DNA of 45,712 bases, taken from assembly GCA_026418615.1 (NCBI GenBank), contig JAOAAY010000027.1:1-45712 (forward strand), read 5' to 3'. How positions within the stretch are numbered: the first letter of the stretch is position 1; each line of letters begins with the position of its first letter. Source of the DNA: Candidatus Sumerlaeaceae bacterium. GTDB taxonomy: Bacteria; Sumerlaeota; Sumerlaeia; Sumerlaeales; Sumerlaeaceae. The translations under genes and the position numbers were made by a program. Under the pieces are notes generated by a model that was given only the letters and a program-made list of their open reading frames with translations, did no database searches and was not told the DNA's origin. Positions 16,246 to 25,687 of the stretch are shown one piece after another.

Positions 16246-19200
16246 CTATTCGATTTCGAACCGACTCACGCTGACCGGGAAGCCGGGTATCGAAATCTGG
16301 ATGTTGTCCACCCATGTGCCCTCGTTGGCAGCCGGCGCGCCGGTGTGATTCTCGCGGAATCCCACCATAAACGCCCCGGAGGTAGGTCCTCCGGCCGGGA
16401 TATTGCCGCGGAAGACATCGGTGTTGTTGATGCGGGCGATCAGCCGATCACCGGCCGGACGGGACGGGTCAATGGTCAGCATGAAAGTCGTCCAGCCGCC
16501 GTTGGGGGCACCGGTGGCCGCACGAGTCACCGATCCCAACAAGGTCACAGGAGCGGAGTCCATCCGATCGTTGGACACATGGAGGAACTCAAACACGCCC
16601 GGGTGATCCGGACGGCCGTCGTTGAGGTTGGCTCCGGCCGCGTTTTCGTAGATAAGCCAGTACCCCGATTCGTAGCCGAAAGCGTCCGGGGGATTGTTGG
16701 CAAAGAAAACGCTGCCCTGACGACAGGCGATGCCAAGCCCGATGGCTTGCACGGGGTGAGAACTGCTGTTGATGTAGACCTCGCCCGTTACGGTGTAGCC
16801 GCCGGCGAACGATCCGAGCGCAGCATCGCCAAACACCGACACCTGGCCGCCGCCGGAAGTGTCCACGCAGCGGTGCACATTCCCGCCGCTGGGCGAAGCG
16901 CCCACAGCGGAGGGACCAACGGCGAACGACTGGTAAGTCGTAAAGGCATTGGGCGGCGGCGAGTTAAAGTTATAGGTGACATTGCTGGTGATGCTGCCGC
17001 CGTTGGGTGCGCCGGGGGTGGCTGGCATGACGGAAAAATCATTCCCGTTGACATTGGTGTCGTTGCCGTCGGGGTAGCGACCTTTCGTGTATGGAACCCC
17101 GCTGGCGGTCGTGCCCGGCCCGATCTCGCCGAGCCAAGGCCAGCCTTCGCTCGTGACATTCCGACAGGCTGGCCTCATCAGGTTGCCCAAGCCACCCATG
17201 GCTTCGTAAACAACCGAGTCATACTCGTTGCCCGTGGCGGTGTTGTAAATTTGCATCGCCGAGGGATTCACATCGGGAATGTTATCTGCTGCACCCCAAC
17301 CCGGGGGTACCAGATTGACACCCGGGACGCCTGTATCGCCAACAACGAACAAACCGCTGGAGGGGATGACCTGACCGGTCAACGACACGCTGGAGAGCAC
17401 ATCACCCGTCGTGGCACTATAGAAGCGCAACTCGGTTCCTGTCGGGAAAGCGCCCGCCGGTCCGTGGATTTCCACAAACTCAGACGCAGCATTGCTGTAA
17501 CGGAACTCGTTAATGACATAGTTAATTCCGCCCGGATTGCGGTGCGTGTAACTGAGTTCATCGAAAGTAATCTGACCGCTGCCAGCGCCGCCGCCTTGAA
17601 TGATAAAGCCTAAGAACCCGATGTCGCGCGCACCGTTGCCGGCCGTGTTGAGCACGCCGTTGCCATCAAGGAATGCCGGCTCGTTGGTATCGTAGGCGAT
17701 GATCTGAGTCGGATCATTGATGTTCCATGTCAATGTCTGCCAGCCCGTGGTGCTGAGTGTGATGGGCGGCGAGACTTCGATCTGCCGGTTGCCGTCGAGC
17801 AGCGCCATGCGGATCGTGCGAGGCGAGTAGTTGGCGGCCACATGGATCGGGCAGATGAATTGTGTGTTGGCATCCACCCGCACGACGCACGAGTGAACAT
17901 CGGTCACGGCCGGGTTAATGTTGCTATGAAGAACCTCGTGGCGGAAAAACAGCCTGTTGCCGGAGGGGTTTTCGAAATCAAATGTCAGCCGGACGGCGTT
18001 GTTAGTACTGGCTGGCCGGCCGGTGCCTGAGGGCGAAACGATCAAGGCTCTGGCCGAGTCATTGTCCGTGTCGCCGGAGGTGTCAGGGCTCTCGTTAGGA
18101 TCACGCCAGCGCGGGTCCAGACCTTCGAAGCCCTCAAAAACGAAGACTTTGTCACTGGGCGGCGACAGGATTTCTTCGCACAACTGATAAATGTGCGGAT
18201 AGGTGCGAGTCCGCGACACAGTGGTGCCTGATATCGGTTCGTAACTGCTTGTCTCGGCCATCCACATGAGGCTCCACCAGCCGACGCCGCCGAGCCGTCG
18301 TCCGTTGAACTGGGATGTCCCGTTAGCCGGACAACTGAGCGCCGCGCGTATCTTGTGTTCGAGGCTGCGCACAGAGTCCCAAGTTACAGTGAAATTATTG
18401 CTGCCGTTATTATAAGTGTACCACTCGACCTCATCGCCCGTGACATAGTTGGTAGGCCATGGCCCGCCAAAGTCGGTGCGGAGGGTCGTGTCGTAGAGTC
18501 CGTCGGTAAAACCCTGACTCACCGGACTACTTCCCGTGGCGCCATAGGTTGTGATGCCTTGCCACCGGCGGGAGTAGGAGGGCCAGACCAAGACGCACTT
18601 CTCAGGCGGAAGCCCGGCGTTGAAGTAGTCGTGCAATTCGGGCACGCAACTGTTGAAGTCGCCGATAGCGCGCGCTGTGTTGCCCGTGGCCCAGTCGTAG
18701 GTGCTGTACAGCATGTAGTTTATGTAAGGTTCGATGGCAGAGATGTTCCAATAGGTGCTGTCGTAGATGGCATGAGTGTACACGCTGATTTCGTACTGGG
18801 GCGGCAACGCTGTGCGCATCTCTTGGAGAAAGGCGGAAATGCCGTCGCGGGTGGAAGTTCCCCATGAAAATTCAAAGTCAAAATTGACTCCGTGGCAATA
18901 GGAGTCGCCAGTCACCAAGTTAACCACATTGTTCACCAGCGCGGTGCGATAGGCGGGGGTGGTCATCACCGATGTGAGGATTGACGCGTCAAAGTCTTTA
19001 TTTCGCACGACGAGGATCACTTTGACACCGGCGGCCTGCGCGGCGCCGCCAGCCTTGAGACTGGCGTCGCGACCCGTGAAGGCTGACGGATTAAACAGCG
19101 ATCCGTCATTCTGAAAATCCACGAAGAGCGTACCGACATGGGTCAGTGAGTTCCATCGCACATGGGGCAGGATGGACTCGCTCTGGATGTAGCCGAAATT

Positions 19201-19488
19201 AATGAAATGGGGTCGAGGCGATGGCACGGACGCCATGGGTTGGATGGTCGTTCCTGCCGTACCCGTGGCCGAATCGCCGCGGTCCTCGGCTTTGACTGGA
19301 GGTTGGCTGGCCAATTCTTTTTCCTGCAGGCCGGCGGCACTCTGGGTCGGTGGTGCTGCCGGCTCGGCCGGGGCCGGGCCGATGGATGGCTCGCCCTGAT
19401 CAGCCGCGAAAGTCGCCGGGGGCAGGATGAAAGCGGTTACAATCAGACAGGCTGCGCAAAAAGCCCGCCACAAGGATGAGTATCCCAT
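16246..19488 (-). CDS. Large secreted GH18 (chitinase/ENGase-like) protein with lamin-tail and lectin-like modules
   Basis: Exoenzyme of 1080 residues. The signal peptide (1 to about 29, ending TFA-AD) is followed by a Pro/Ala/Glu linker to about 90. The GH18 barrel spans about 93-440, with catalytic D204-x-E206 in VNFDFEF, a MLYSTYDW segment like the family MxYD motif and the closing GGVGWWSLMW. Residues about 450-650 look like a carbohydrate-binding beta sandwich. About 655-770 is a lamin-tail-like domain (INYVINEFRY, then FVEIHGP). The C-terminus, about 850-1080, is lectin-like and ends in WVDNIQIS. The presence of the general-acid Glu suggests hydrolysis of beta-1,4-N-acetylglucosamine polymers or N-glycans. 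The predicted barrel resembles eukaryotic-type cytosolic ENGases as much as chitinases. It is divergent from cydA, with a 265-base spacer. Confidence 0.82.
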   Translation of the reverse strand: MGYSSLWRAFCAACLIVTAFILPPATFAADQGEPSIGPAPAEPAAPPTQSAAGLQEKELASQPPVKAEDRGDSATGTAGTTIQPMASVPSPRPHFINFGYIQSESILPHVRWNSLTHVGTLFVDFQNDGSLFNPSAFTGRDASLKAGGAAQAAGVKVILVVRNKDFDASILTSVMTTPAYRTALVNNVVNLVTGDSYCHGVNFDFEFSWGTSTRDGISAFLQEMRTALPPQYEISVYTHAIYDSTYWNISAIEPYINYMLYSTYDWATGNTARAIGDFNSCVPELHDYFNAGLPPEKCVLVWPSYSRRWQGITTYGATGSSPVSQGFTDGLYDTTLRTDFGGPWPTNYVTGDEVEWYTYNNGSNNFTVTWDSVRSLEHKIRAALSCPANGTSQFNGRRLGGVGWWSLMWMAETSSYEPISGTTVSRTRTYPHIYQLCEEILSPPSDKVFVFEGFEGLDPRWRDPNESPDTSGDTDNDSARALIVSPSGTGRPASTNNAVRLTFDFENPSGNRLFFRHEVLHSNINPAVTDVHSCVVRVDANTQFICPIHVAANYSPRTIRMALLDGNRQIEVSPPITLSTTGWQTLTWNINDPTQIIAYDTNEPAFLDGNGVLNTAGNGARDIGFLGFIIQGGGAGSGQITFDELSYTHRNPGGINYVINEFRYSNAASEFVEIHGPAGAFPTGTELRFYSATTGDVLSSVSLTGQVIPSSGLFVVGDTGVPGVNLVPPGWGAADNIPDVNPSAMQIYNTATGNEYDSVVYEAMGGLGNLMRPACRNVTSEGWPWLGEIGPGTTASGVPYTKGRYPDGNDTNVNGNDFSVMPATPGAPNGGSITSNVTYNFNSPPPNAFTTYQSFAVGPSAVGASPSGGNVHRCVDTSGGGQVSVFGDAALGSFAGGYTVTGEVYINSSSHPVQAIGLGIACRQGSVFFANNPPDAFGYESGYWLIYENAAGANLNDGRPDHPGVFEFLHVSNDRMDSAPVTLLGSVTRAATGAPNGGWTTFMLTIDPSRPAGDRLIARINNTDVFRGNIPAGGPTSGAFMVGFRENHTGAPAANEGTWVDNIQISIPGFPVSVSRFEIE

Positions 19489-19753
19489 AGTGTTGTCTCC
19501 CAGGGCTTACGGCCCTCCCAATGTTTCGCGAGAACGGGTGCCCCTTTCTCGCCGCCGTTATGCGAACATAGGCATATTTCCGGCTATTCACGCAACCGGA
19601 AACGATAAGCCGGGCGCAAGTTTTGAGGCTGTCCGTTTTCGCTCTCCGATTGGAACTGGGCTTGATGATGCTCCTCGTTCAATGTTCTTGCGGTTTCGTT
19701 TCGCGTATGCGATGCCCGCCGCGTTAGAAAACGGATGATTTTTGGGACGCTAA

Positions 19754-21202
19754 ATGGATCTTGACCCTGTATTTCTTGCCCGGTTGCAGTTTGCTTTTAC
19801 AGTGATGTTTCATTATCTGTTCCCGCCCCTGACGATCGGTCTCGGCGCGGTTATGGTCATCACCGAATCAGCCTACATGCTGACGAAGAACCCGCTTTAT
19901 GAAACTTCGGCGAAGTTTTGGACGAAAATTTTTGCCGTGACCTTCGCGATGGGGGTGGCCTCGGGGATCGTGATGGAGTTTCAGTTCGGGACGAACTGGG
20001 CCACCTACTCGCGCTTCGTCGGGGATGTGTTTGGCTCGGCGCTGGCGGCGGAGGGCGTGTTTGCTTTCTTCCTCGAGTCGGGGTTTTTGGCTGTGCTGGT
20101 GTTCGGGTGGGATCGGGTGTCGCCCCGCGTCCATTTTTTCTCAACGATCATGGTGTTCCTCGGCTCCGTGTTCTCGGCCGTTTGGATCGTCGTGGCCAAC
20201 TCCTGGCAGCAGACTCCCGCCGGATTTCATCTCGTGCAGACCGCGGACGGTCTGACGCGCGCGGAGATCACGGATTTCTGGGCCATGGTGTTCAATCCGT
20301 CCTCGATGCTGCGCCTGTCCCATGTGCTGGTGGGGTCGTTTATCCTGGGCGCATTTTTCGTCATGAGTGTCACCGCGTTTTATATTCTGCGCGGCAAGCA
20401 TCTGGAGTTTGCAAAGCGTTCCTTCACTTTCGCGCTGGTTTTCGCGGTGATCGTCTCCATCGGCCAGTTGCTGGTGGGACACGAGCATGCGCAGCAGGTC
20501 GCGGAGACCCAGCCGGCAAAATTGGCGGCATACGAGGGGCTTTACCAGACGCCTGAAGGCGGCGCGCCCCTGACGCTCTTCGGCGTGCCCAACGACAAGG
20601 AGCAGCGTCTCGACTATGCTATCGCGATTCCGGGTCTGCTGAGTTTCCTCGTGCACGGCGATTTCAACACGCCCGTGCCGGGACTCGACCAGACGAAACC
20701 GGAAGACCGCCCGCCTGTGGCGCTTCCGTTTTACTCTTACCATATCATGGTGGGGCTGGGCATGTTTTTCATTGGCATCACCCTGCTGGCGCTGATGTTG
20801 CTGCCGCGGGGGCGCCTCTTTGAGCAGCGGTGGTTGTTGTGGATTTTTGTGTTTGCGGTGATTGGGCCTTACCTGGCCAATCATCTCGGCTGGGTGGCGG
20901 CCGAGGTCGGGCGTCAGCCATGGTCGGTTTACGGCCTGTTGCGCACGGCTGACAGCGTGTCGAAGTCCGTCACCGCGCCCGAAATCCTGACTTCGCTGAT
21001 CATGTTTGGCTTCATCTACTCGCTGCTGTTCGCCGTGTGGGTCTTCGTGCTCAACGACAAGATTCAGAAGGGGCCGGATGAACCGGGCGCGCCGCCGCCC
21101 GACACAACCACGCTGGATGGTCTGATGGAGGCCGCGACGGGGTTGGAATCAGGCCGCGCCTCCATGACATCCGCCAAAGACCCCGGCGAGTCGCTGGTTT
21201 GA
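19754..21202 (+). CDS. cydA: Cytochrome bd ubiquinol oxidase subunit I
   Basis: Polytopic inner-membrane oxidase subunit of 482 residues that oxidises quinol and reduces O2 with high affinity. It contains the haem ligand His of the first helix (H20 in MFHYLFPP), LSHVLVGSF with the next haem His, the short Q-loop region around 235-300, and the signature EVGRQPW near 385. Length fits the short-Q-loop class. The ribosome site is weak (GGGACG before ATG). The 265-base upstream spacer is shared with the divergent GH18 gene; I see no clear FNR or Rex palindrome there. cydB follows after 65 bases. It implies respiration at low oxygen or protection from oxidative stress. Confidence 0.95.
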   Translation: MDLDPVFLARLQFAFTVMFHYLFPPLTIGLGAVMVITESAYMLTKNPLYETSAKFWTKIFAVTFAMGVASGIVMEFQFGTNWATYSRFVGDVFGSALAAEGVFAFFLESGFLAVLVFGWDRVSPRVHFFSTIMVFLGSVFSAVWIVVANSWQQTPAGFHLVQTADGLTRAEITDFWAMVFNPSSMLRLSHVLVGSFILGAFFVMSVTAFYILRGKHLEFAKRSFTFALVFAVIVSIGQLLVGHEHAQQVAETQPAKLAAYEGLYQTPEGGAPLTLFGVPNDKEQRLDYAIAIPGLLSFLVHGDFNTPVPGLDQTKPEDRPPVALPFYSYHIMVGLGMFFIGITLLALMLLPRGRLFEQRWLLWIFVFAVIGPYLANHLGWVAAEVGRQPWSVYGLLRTADSVSKSVTAPEILTSLIMFGFIYSLLFAVWVFVLNDKIQKGPDEPGAPPPDTTTLDGLMEAATGLESGRASMTSAKDPGESLV

Positions 21203-21267
21203 GGCCGCGCATGACCGCCGCGACCCGCGCCGCTCAACGCACCGTTACCTGAGGAGGAGACAGGCTC

Positions 21268-22284
21268 TTGGATCTGAACATGTTGTGGTTTTTTCTGATT
21301 GGCGTGCTGCTGACGGGCTACGCCATTCTCGACGGTTTCGATCTGGGCGTGGGAACGCTCCACCTGTTCGGGCGCACGGACACCGAACGACGCATCAACA
21401 TGAACTCGATCGGGCCGGTGTGGGACGGCAACGAAGTCTGGCTGGTGACCGGCGGCGGGGCATTGTTCGCTGCGTTTCCGGATGCTTATGCGACGGCGTT
21501 CTCGGGGTTTTACCTGGCGTTTATGCTGCTGCTGGCGGCGCTGATCTTCCGCGCGGTGGCCATGGAATTCCGCAGCAAGCGCCCCCAGCGCTGGTGGCGC
21601 TCCATGTGGGACATGGCCTTCTTTCTCTCGAGCAGTGTCTCGTCGCTGCTGTTCGGCGTGGCTGTGGGCAACATGATACAAGGCATTCCCATCGGGCCGG
21701 ACAAGGAGTATGTAGGGACTTTTATCGAATTGCTCAACCCGTACGCTCTGGTGGTGGGCGTGTTTAACCTGTCCATGTTCGCCATGCACGGTTCGATCTA
21801 CCTGTACCTGAAAACCGAGGGCGAGTATCAGCAGCGTGTGCGCCGGTGGGTGTACAAGGCTTATGCGGCGTTTGTGATCATGTACGGCGTGACCACCGTT
21901 TACACGCTGCTGGCGGTGCCCAATGCGACCCGCAACTTCGAGGACCTGCCTTGGGTTTGGGTCATCGTGGCGCTCAATGTGCTGGCCATCGCCAACATCC
22001 CGCGCGCGCTCTATCACGATTTGCCGCTGCGCGCGTTCATCTCGTCGGCCTGCACCATCGCCGCCTTGGTGTTCCTGTTCGGTGTGGCGTTGTTCCCGAA
22101 CCTGATCGTGTCGAGCCTCGGGAACGAGTTCAACCTGACGGCCTACAACGCGGCGTCGTCGCAGCGTACGCTGGCGATCATGCGCAATATCGCGTTCATC
22201 GGCCTGCCGTTCGTGCTGACTTACACGATCGCGATTTACTGGATTTTCCGGGGCAAGACGCGCCTGACGGCGACAAGTTACTGA
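21268..22284 (+). CDS. cydB: Cytochrome bd ubiquinol oxidase subunit II
   Basis: Second core subunit of the bd oxidase, 338 residues with about eight transmembrane helices. Typical motifs are GYAILDGFDLGVG near the N-terminus and GPVWDGNEVWLV near residue 50. The start is TTG at 21268: GAGGAGGAG sits 8 bases upstream, whereas the in-frame ATG at 21280 is too distant from it. The stop overlaps the convergent methylthiotransferase stop by 7 bases, so there is no room for a CydX-type small subunit downstream, and none was found. Confidence 0.95.
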   Translation: MDLNMLWFFLIGVLLTGYAILDGFDLGVGTLHLFGRTDTERRINMNSIGPVWDGNEVWLVTGGGALFAAFPDAYATAFSGFYLAFMLLLAALIFRAVAMEFRSKRPQRWWRSMWDMAFFLSSSVSSLLFGVAVGNMIQGIPIGPDKEYVGTFIELLNPYALVVGVFNLSMFAMHGSIYLYLKTEGEYQQRVRRWVYKAYAAFVIMYGVTTVYTLLAVPNATRNFEDLPWVWVIVALNVLAIANIPRALYHDLPLRAFISSACTIAALVFLFGVALFPNLIVSSLGNEFNLTAYNAASSQRTLAIMRNIAFIGLPFVLTYTIAIYWIFRGKTRLTATSY

Positions 22285-23588
22285 GCGCTGCGGCCAGTCG
22301 GCCGGCCGAGCAGATGGAAATCCTCCGCGCCGAGAATCTGAACTTCGAGGGACTCGCCGGGTTGGAACGGCCCGCGAAGGATGACCGGGCGATAGGCGTC
22401 GTCGCGTGCGAGAGCCACACCGGGGCGCGGATTGGACTCCACAATGACGCCGGCGGTGCGGTTCGTATGGGCACGCAGGAGTTCGCCTGCAAGCCGGCGG
22501 TGGAAGGCGGCCATGCGCCGCGAGCGCTCGCGGCTGACGACCGCGGGCAGTGGGGCGAGGCGGGCCGCGCGAGTGCCGGGGCGCGGGCTGAAGCGCGAGC
22601 GGTTCACCACGGGGAGGCGCAACTCGCCGACCAGCGCCAGCGAGGCCTCGAAATCGGCCTCCGTTTCCGTCGGAAATCCCGTGATGATGTCCGTGGCGAT
22701 GGTGATGTCCGGGAGGCGCCGCCTCAACGCGGCCACGATGCGGCGGAAATCGTCCGCTGTGTAAAGCCGGTTCATGGCTCGGAGGACGGCATCGCTGCCC
22801 GATTGCACGGGCACATGGGCAAAGCGGAAAAACCGCGGGTGAGCCAGCGCCTCGACCAAGTCGTCCAAGTATAACTTGATCAGATCGGGGTTGGCCATGC
22901 CGAGGCGCACGCGGAAATCTCCGGGGATTTCGGCGATGCGACGCAACAGCCTCGGCAAGTTGGTCCCGCGGTCGAGGCCGTAGGCCCCGCAATCCTGCGA
23001 GGTCAGACAGATGATCTGTGCCCCGGTGGACGCGGCCCGAGCGGCGCGTTCGACGATTTCATCATCCGGAAACGAAAACAACCGGCCGCGGGCGATCACC
23101 GTCTGGCAGAAGGTGCACGAGCCGAGACAGCCTTTGTTGATGGGAATGATCTCGACAGCGGGGTTCCGGCGGATATGGGGCAGGGCGAGGCGCGGAGCCT
23201 CCGTGCGCGCCACCCGCACGATGCGTTCCCCCCGCAAGGCCCGCGCGACCACCTCGGGCGCATCCGCCAGATTATCCGGCCCTAACTGGGCGAAGTTGGC
23301 GAATTCGCGCGAGTGTTGGTAGACGCGGGGCACGCAACCGGCGAGAATGACAGCAGGGCGGTGCCCTTCTTCCGACCCTGACAAATCGGCCAGACGCTTC
23401 CGGACATCGTGGTAGGTGCGGCTTTTGACCGTGCAACTGTTGACAATCACGGCGTCGGCCCCGGCCGGCGAGTCGGCCAACTCGAAACCCGCCCGGACCA
23501 ACAGTCCGGCCAAAACCTCGCTGTCTGACTGGTTGAAAGTGCAGCCGAAGGTCTCGATGTGAACCCGCGGCCGTGTGGGCACGGTCAT
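22278..23588 (-). CDS. tRNA methylthiotransferase of the archaeal/eukaryotic CDKAL1 (e-MtaB) type
   Basis: Radical-SAM enzyme of 436 residues expected to convert t6A37 to ms2t6A37 in tRNA. It has the methylthiotransferase N-terminal domain with C16 (TFGCTFNQ), C52 (NSCTV) and C85 (AGCVP), holding the auxiliary 4Fe-4S cluster. The radical-SAM motif is C154-x3-C158-x2-C161, and a short C-terminal TRAM-like region starts near 370. The wording around these sites follows human CDKAL1 and archaeal homologues rather than bacterial MtaB or MiaB: INKGCLGSCTFC, then TSQDCGAYGLDRGTNLP, then RLGMANP, then VPVQSGSD and ATDIITGFPTE. ATG 23588 is chosen because homology begins there; no strong ribosome site was seen. 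The stop overlaps cydB by 7 bases. Confidence 0.88.
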   Translation of the reverse strand: MTVPTRPRVHIETFGCTFNQSDSEVLAGLLVRAGFELADSPAGADAVIVNSCTVKSRTYHDVRKRLADLSGSEEGHRPAVILAGCVPRVYQHSREFANFAQLGPDNLADAPEVVARALRGERIVRVARTEAPRLALPHIRRNPAVEIIPINKGCLGSCTFCQTVIARGRLFSFPDDEIVERAARAASTGAQIICLTSQDCGAYGLDRGTNLPRLLRRIAEIPGDFRVRLGMANPDLIKLYLDDLVEALAHPRFFRFAHVPVQSGSDAVLRAMNRLYTADDFRRIVAALRRRLPDITIATDIITGFPTETEADFEASLALVGELRLPVVNRSRFSPRPGTRAARLAPLPAVVSRERSRRMAAFHRRLAGELLRAHTNRTAGVIVESNPRPGVALARDDAYRPVILRGPFQPGESLEVQILGAEDFHLLGRPTGRSAQ

Positions 23589-23830
23589 CGCACGGCATGG
23601 TGACAGCGCAACGGTTTCGCTATTCGGAACGATTCCGGCTCCTTGGCACACGGCGGGTGAAGGCCCGAGCCGGTCGCGGCCCGGCTTGTGCCGCGAAATA
23701 ATTCTTGATTTGGCGGGCGTCGCGGGGAGGACAGCAGGAGATAAAGGGCAGGCTCTTTGCTGCTTGCGCCGTTGCCGTGCATTGAATTCCCTTGCCTTTT
23801 GGACGGCCTGCCCGAAGAAGCGTTTTCACC

Positions 23831-23836
23831 TATACT
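23831..23836 (+). promoter_or_regulatory. Candidate -10 box for the beta-lactamase-fold gene
   Basis: TATACT lies 24 bases before the ATG at 23860, the best -10 match in the 271-base divergent spacer. The hexamer 17 bases upstream (CTGCCC) is a poor -35, so activation or another sigma factor may be needed. Confidence 0.3.
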
Positions 23837-23859
23837 GCAAAATCGCGGAGGAGCCACGC

Positions 23860-24987
23860 ATGCGGCACCCCATCCTCATTGGCGCCTTGATGGCGCTGGC
23901 GGCGGCGGTTTGCGCCCAAGAAACAAAGGTCAGCCGGCACCCGAACGGCACTCAGGCGGGCGTGTCAGCCTTCCGTTACGAGGCTGATCCGATGGCCTGT
24001 CCGCCGGGCGACGACATGGCTACCATCCCCCCCGCCGAGTCGCGCCGGCTCGTGTGCGAACTGGTCGAGTCGCCTCTGATGAGCAAGAATGTCGAGGAGT
24101 GGGTGGACACGGCCTTGGCCGGGACGATGGGCCTGAACAAGGAGGATGTGTTCGTCACCTACCTGGAGATGTGCCGCGAGAACAACGGGCCTCCGCATTT
24201 CGGCCATTACAATGGCAACGACATGCAGTTTGCGTCGGGCATCTCCCGCCTGTTTTACGCCACGGCCCTGTACTGGCATCTCCAGCGGTCCTGCCAGCCG
24301 ATGTCCAAGTCTTTGTTTGACGACACCTTTGCGATGCTCAACAAGGGCGACGCGAAGGCCACCAGCCGGATCGTGGACTACCTGACCAACACAGAATCCG
24401 GCGATGAACTGGCCGGCCGGGCGCTGGCCCAGTTTGCGCGGCGGCGCGACATTGCCAACATGTTTTTTATCTGCTGTATCGGCTTTGAGAACTTCAATGT
24501 GAACCAGAAGATCTGGCCGACGGTTCCCAGCCCCCGCGACTTGCAATTGTTGGGCGAGAAACTGCCGCTCAACTACGAGAACAGCAACCGCGTGACGACC
24601 AACCAGGTAGCGGCGCTGCTTTACCTCATTGATCAGGAAGGCATCGTGAGCCGGTGTGCGAGCCGCCGCATCAAGGAAATGATGTACCGGCCGGTCGAGC
24701 AGGCCAAGGTGGCCCCGCTGCCGGGCATCGCGGCCGGGCTGCCGGTTGGCGCCAAGATGTGGAGCCTGAACGGCTACACCGTTCGCAACTATCACGATGC
24801 CGCGATCGTCTCCCTGCCCAACGGCAAGCATTACATCCTCGTCGTTTTCACCAAGTATCCCAAGGATTATCCGACCGACTTCATTCCGAAGTTGAGCGAG
24901 GTGGCGGCGAACCGCCTGATGCAGAGCACGGGCGACTTCGACCGCAACGGCGACTATCTCTATTCGCGGCCGCTGACAGGCCGCTGA
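23860..24987 (+). CDS. Exported class A beta-lactamase-fold protein with degenerate active site
   Basis: Protein of 375 residues with a signal peptide ending near residue 19 (VCA-Q). The order of segments follows class A serine beta-lactamases and relatives: [16 protein letters not shown] at the nucleophile helix, [15 protein letters not shown] at the SDN region, [15 protein letters not shown] with IVS in the last helices, and SLNGYT, then [18 protein letters not shown] on the final strands. The usual catalytic residues are altered: SxxK is S126-x-x-S129, SDN is G163-D164-A165, and KTG is replaced by L-N-G (303-305). The protein may therefore bind rather than hydrolyse peptidoglycan-type ligands. 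GGAGGAG is well placed before ATG 23860, so a longer open frame back to 23575 is not used. Dtd follows 47 bases later. Confidence 0.72.
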   Translation: MRHPILIGALMALAAAVCAQETKVSRHPNGTQAGVSAFRYEADPMACPPGDDMATIPPAESRRLVCELVESPLMSKNVEEWVDTALAGTMGLNKEDVFVTYLEMCRENNGPPHFGHYNGNDMQFASGISRLFYATALYWHLQRSCQPMSKSLFDDTFAMLNKGDAKATSRIVDYLTNTESGDELAGRALAQFARRRDIANMFFICCIGFENFNVNQKIWPTVPSPRDLQLLGEKLPLNYENSNRVTTNQVAALLYLIDQEGIVSRCASRRIKEMMYRPVEQAKVAPLPGIAAGLPVGAKMWSLNGYTVRNYHDAAIVSLPNGKHYILVVFTKYPKDYPTDFIPKLSEVAANRLMQSTGDFDRNGDYLYSRPLTGR

Positions 24988-25034
24988 TCCGGCCTGCGGC
25001 TGACGGAAAAGCCGGGCGGTCGCCGCGCCCTCTC

Positions 25035-25484
25035 ATGAGAGCCGTCCTGCAGCGCGTCCGCGAAGCCAGCGTGACCGTGGATGGTCGCGTCACGGGCAGC
25101 ATTGGCGAAGGGTTGCTCGTGCTGGCCGGCTTCGGACACGGCGATAGCGACGCCACGCTGGCGCCCATGGCGTCGAAGATTGTCAACCTGCGCATCTTCG
25201 AGGATGAGGCGGGGCGCATGAATCTGTCGCTGCTGGACCGCGTGCTGCCCGTGCTGGTCGTGAGCCAGTTTACCCTTTATGCGGATTGCCGCAAGGGGCG
25301 CCGGCCCAGTTTCACCGATGCGGCCCCGCCGGCAGAGGCTGAGCGGCTGTACACGGTCTTTGTGGATATGCTCCGGTCGCTGGGCCCGCGGGTCGAAACG
25401 GGCGAGTTCGGCGCCATGATGGAAGTGCGCCTGCTCAACTGGGGTCCCGTGACGATCGTGCTCGACAGCACCGACCTTGGGTGA
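25035..25484 (+). CDS. dtd: D-aminoacyl-tRNA deacylase
   Basis: Homodimeric proofreading enzyme of 149 residues that removes D-amino acids and glycine mischarged on tRNAs. Signature motifs are [17 protein letters not shown] (about 77-93) and the C-terminal N-x-GPVT motif (NWGPVT), whose Gly-Pro pair selects chirality. N-terminal [13 protein letters not shown] is typical. The start is ATG 25035; the open frame extends farther upstream but without homology. It is the second gene after the beta-lactamase-fold protein and faces the convergent MATE gene. The 203 bases between them hold a TTGCAG-TCCG-CTGCAA hairpin but no obvious terminator. Confidence 0.95.
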   Translation: MRAVLQRVREASVTVDGRVTGSIGEGLLVLAGFGHGDSDATLAPMASKIVNLRIFEDEAGRMNLSLLDRVLPVLVVSQFTLYADCRKGRRPSFTDAAPPAEAERLYTVFVDMLRSLGPRVETGEFGAMMEVRLLNWGPVTIVLDSTDLG

Positions 25485-25687
25485 ACCGGGAACGGTAGAA
25501 AGAAAATTTCTCGTCACATGACCACGCCGTCTGCGCGGGGCATTCGGCCCATCGCCGCACGCACTGCTGTCTGCGCATCGAGCCGACGGCCGTTGGTTGC
25601 AGTCCGCTGCAAATCCTGCGCTCCGACCTCCTTTGTCGCGTTAGGTTATTCTCCCGGTCAGTGCTGGGAAGACGCCGGATTCTGCCT

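Noticed and set aside
19589..19630. Possible c-di-GMP-I (GEMM) riboswitch before cydA
   Set aside because: CACGCA, GGAAAC and GGGCGCAAG recall parts of the motif, but the conserved tetraloop stem and the GCAAAGCC junction are missing.
21203..21267. A CydX-type small subunit between or after cydAB
   Set aside because: The short spacer has no membrane-spanning frame with a ribosome site, and cydB runs directly into the convergent gene.
21064..22992. Long antisense open frame of 642 codons opposite cydB
   Set aside because: It is the GC-rich shadow of cydB and the methylthiotransferase. The sequence is Arg/His/Gln-rich and has no domain, while the opposite frames are clear families.
25590..25625. 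tRNA-like segment in the dtd-MATE spacer
   Set aside because: CTGCAAATCC resembles a Cys anticodon loop, but no acceptor, D or T arm can be formed; it is part of a simple TTGCAG/CTGCAA hairpin.
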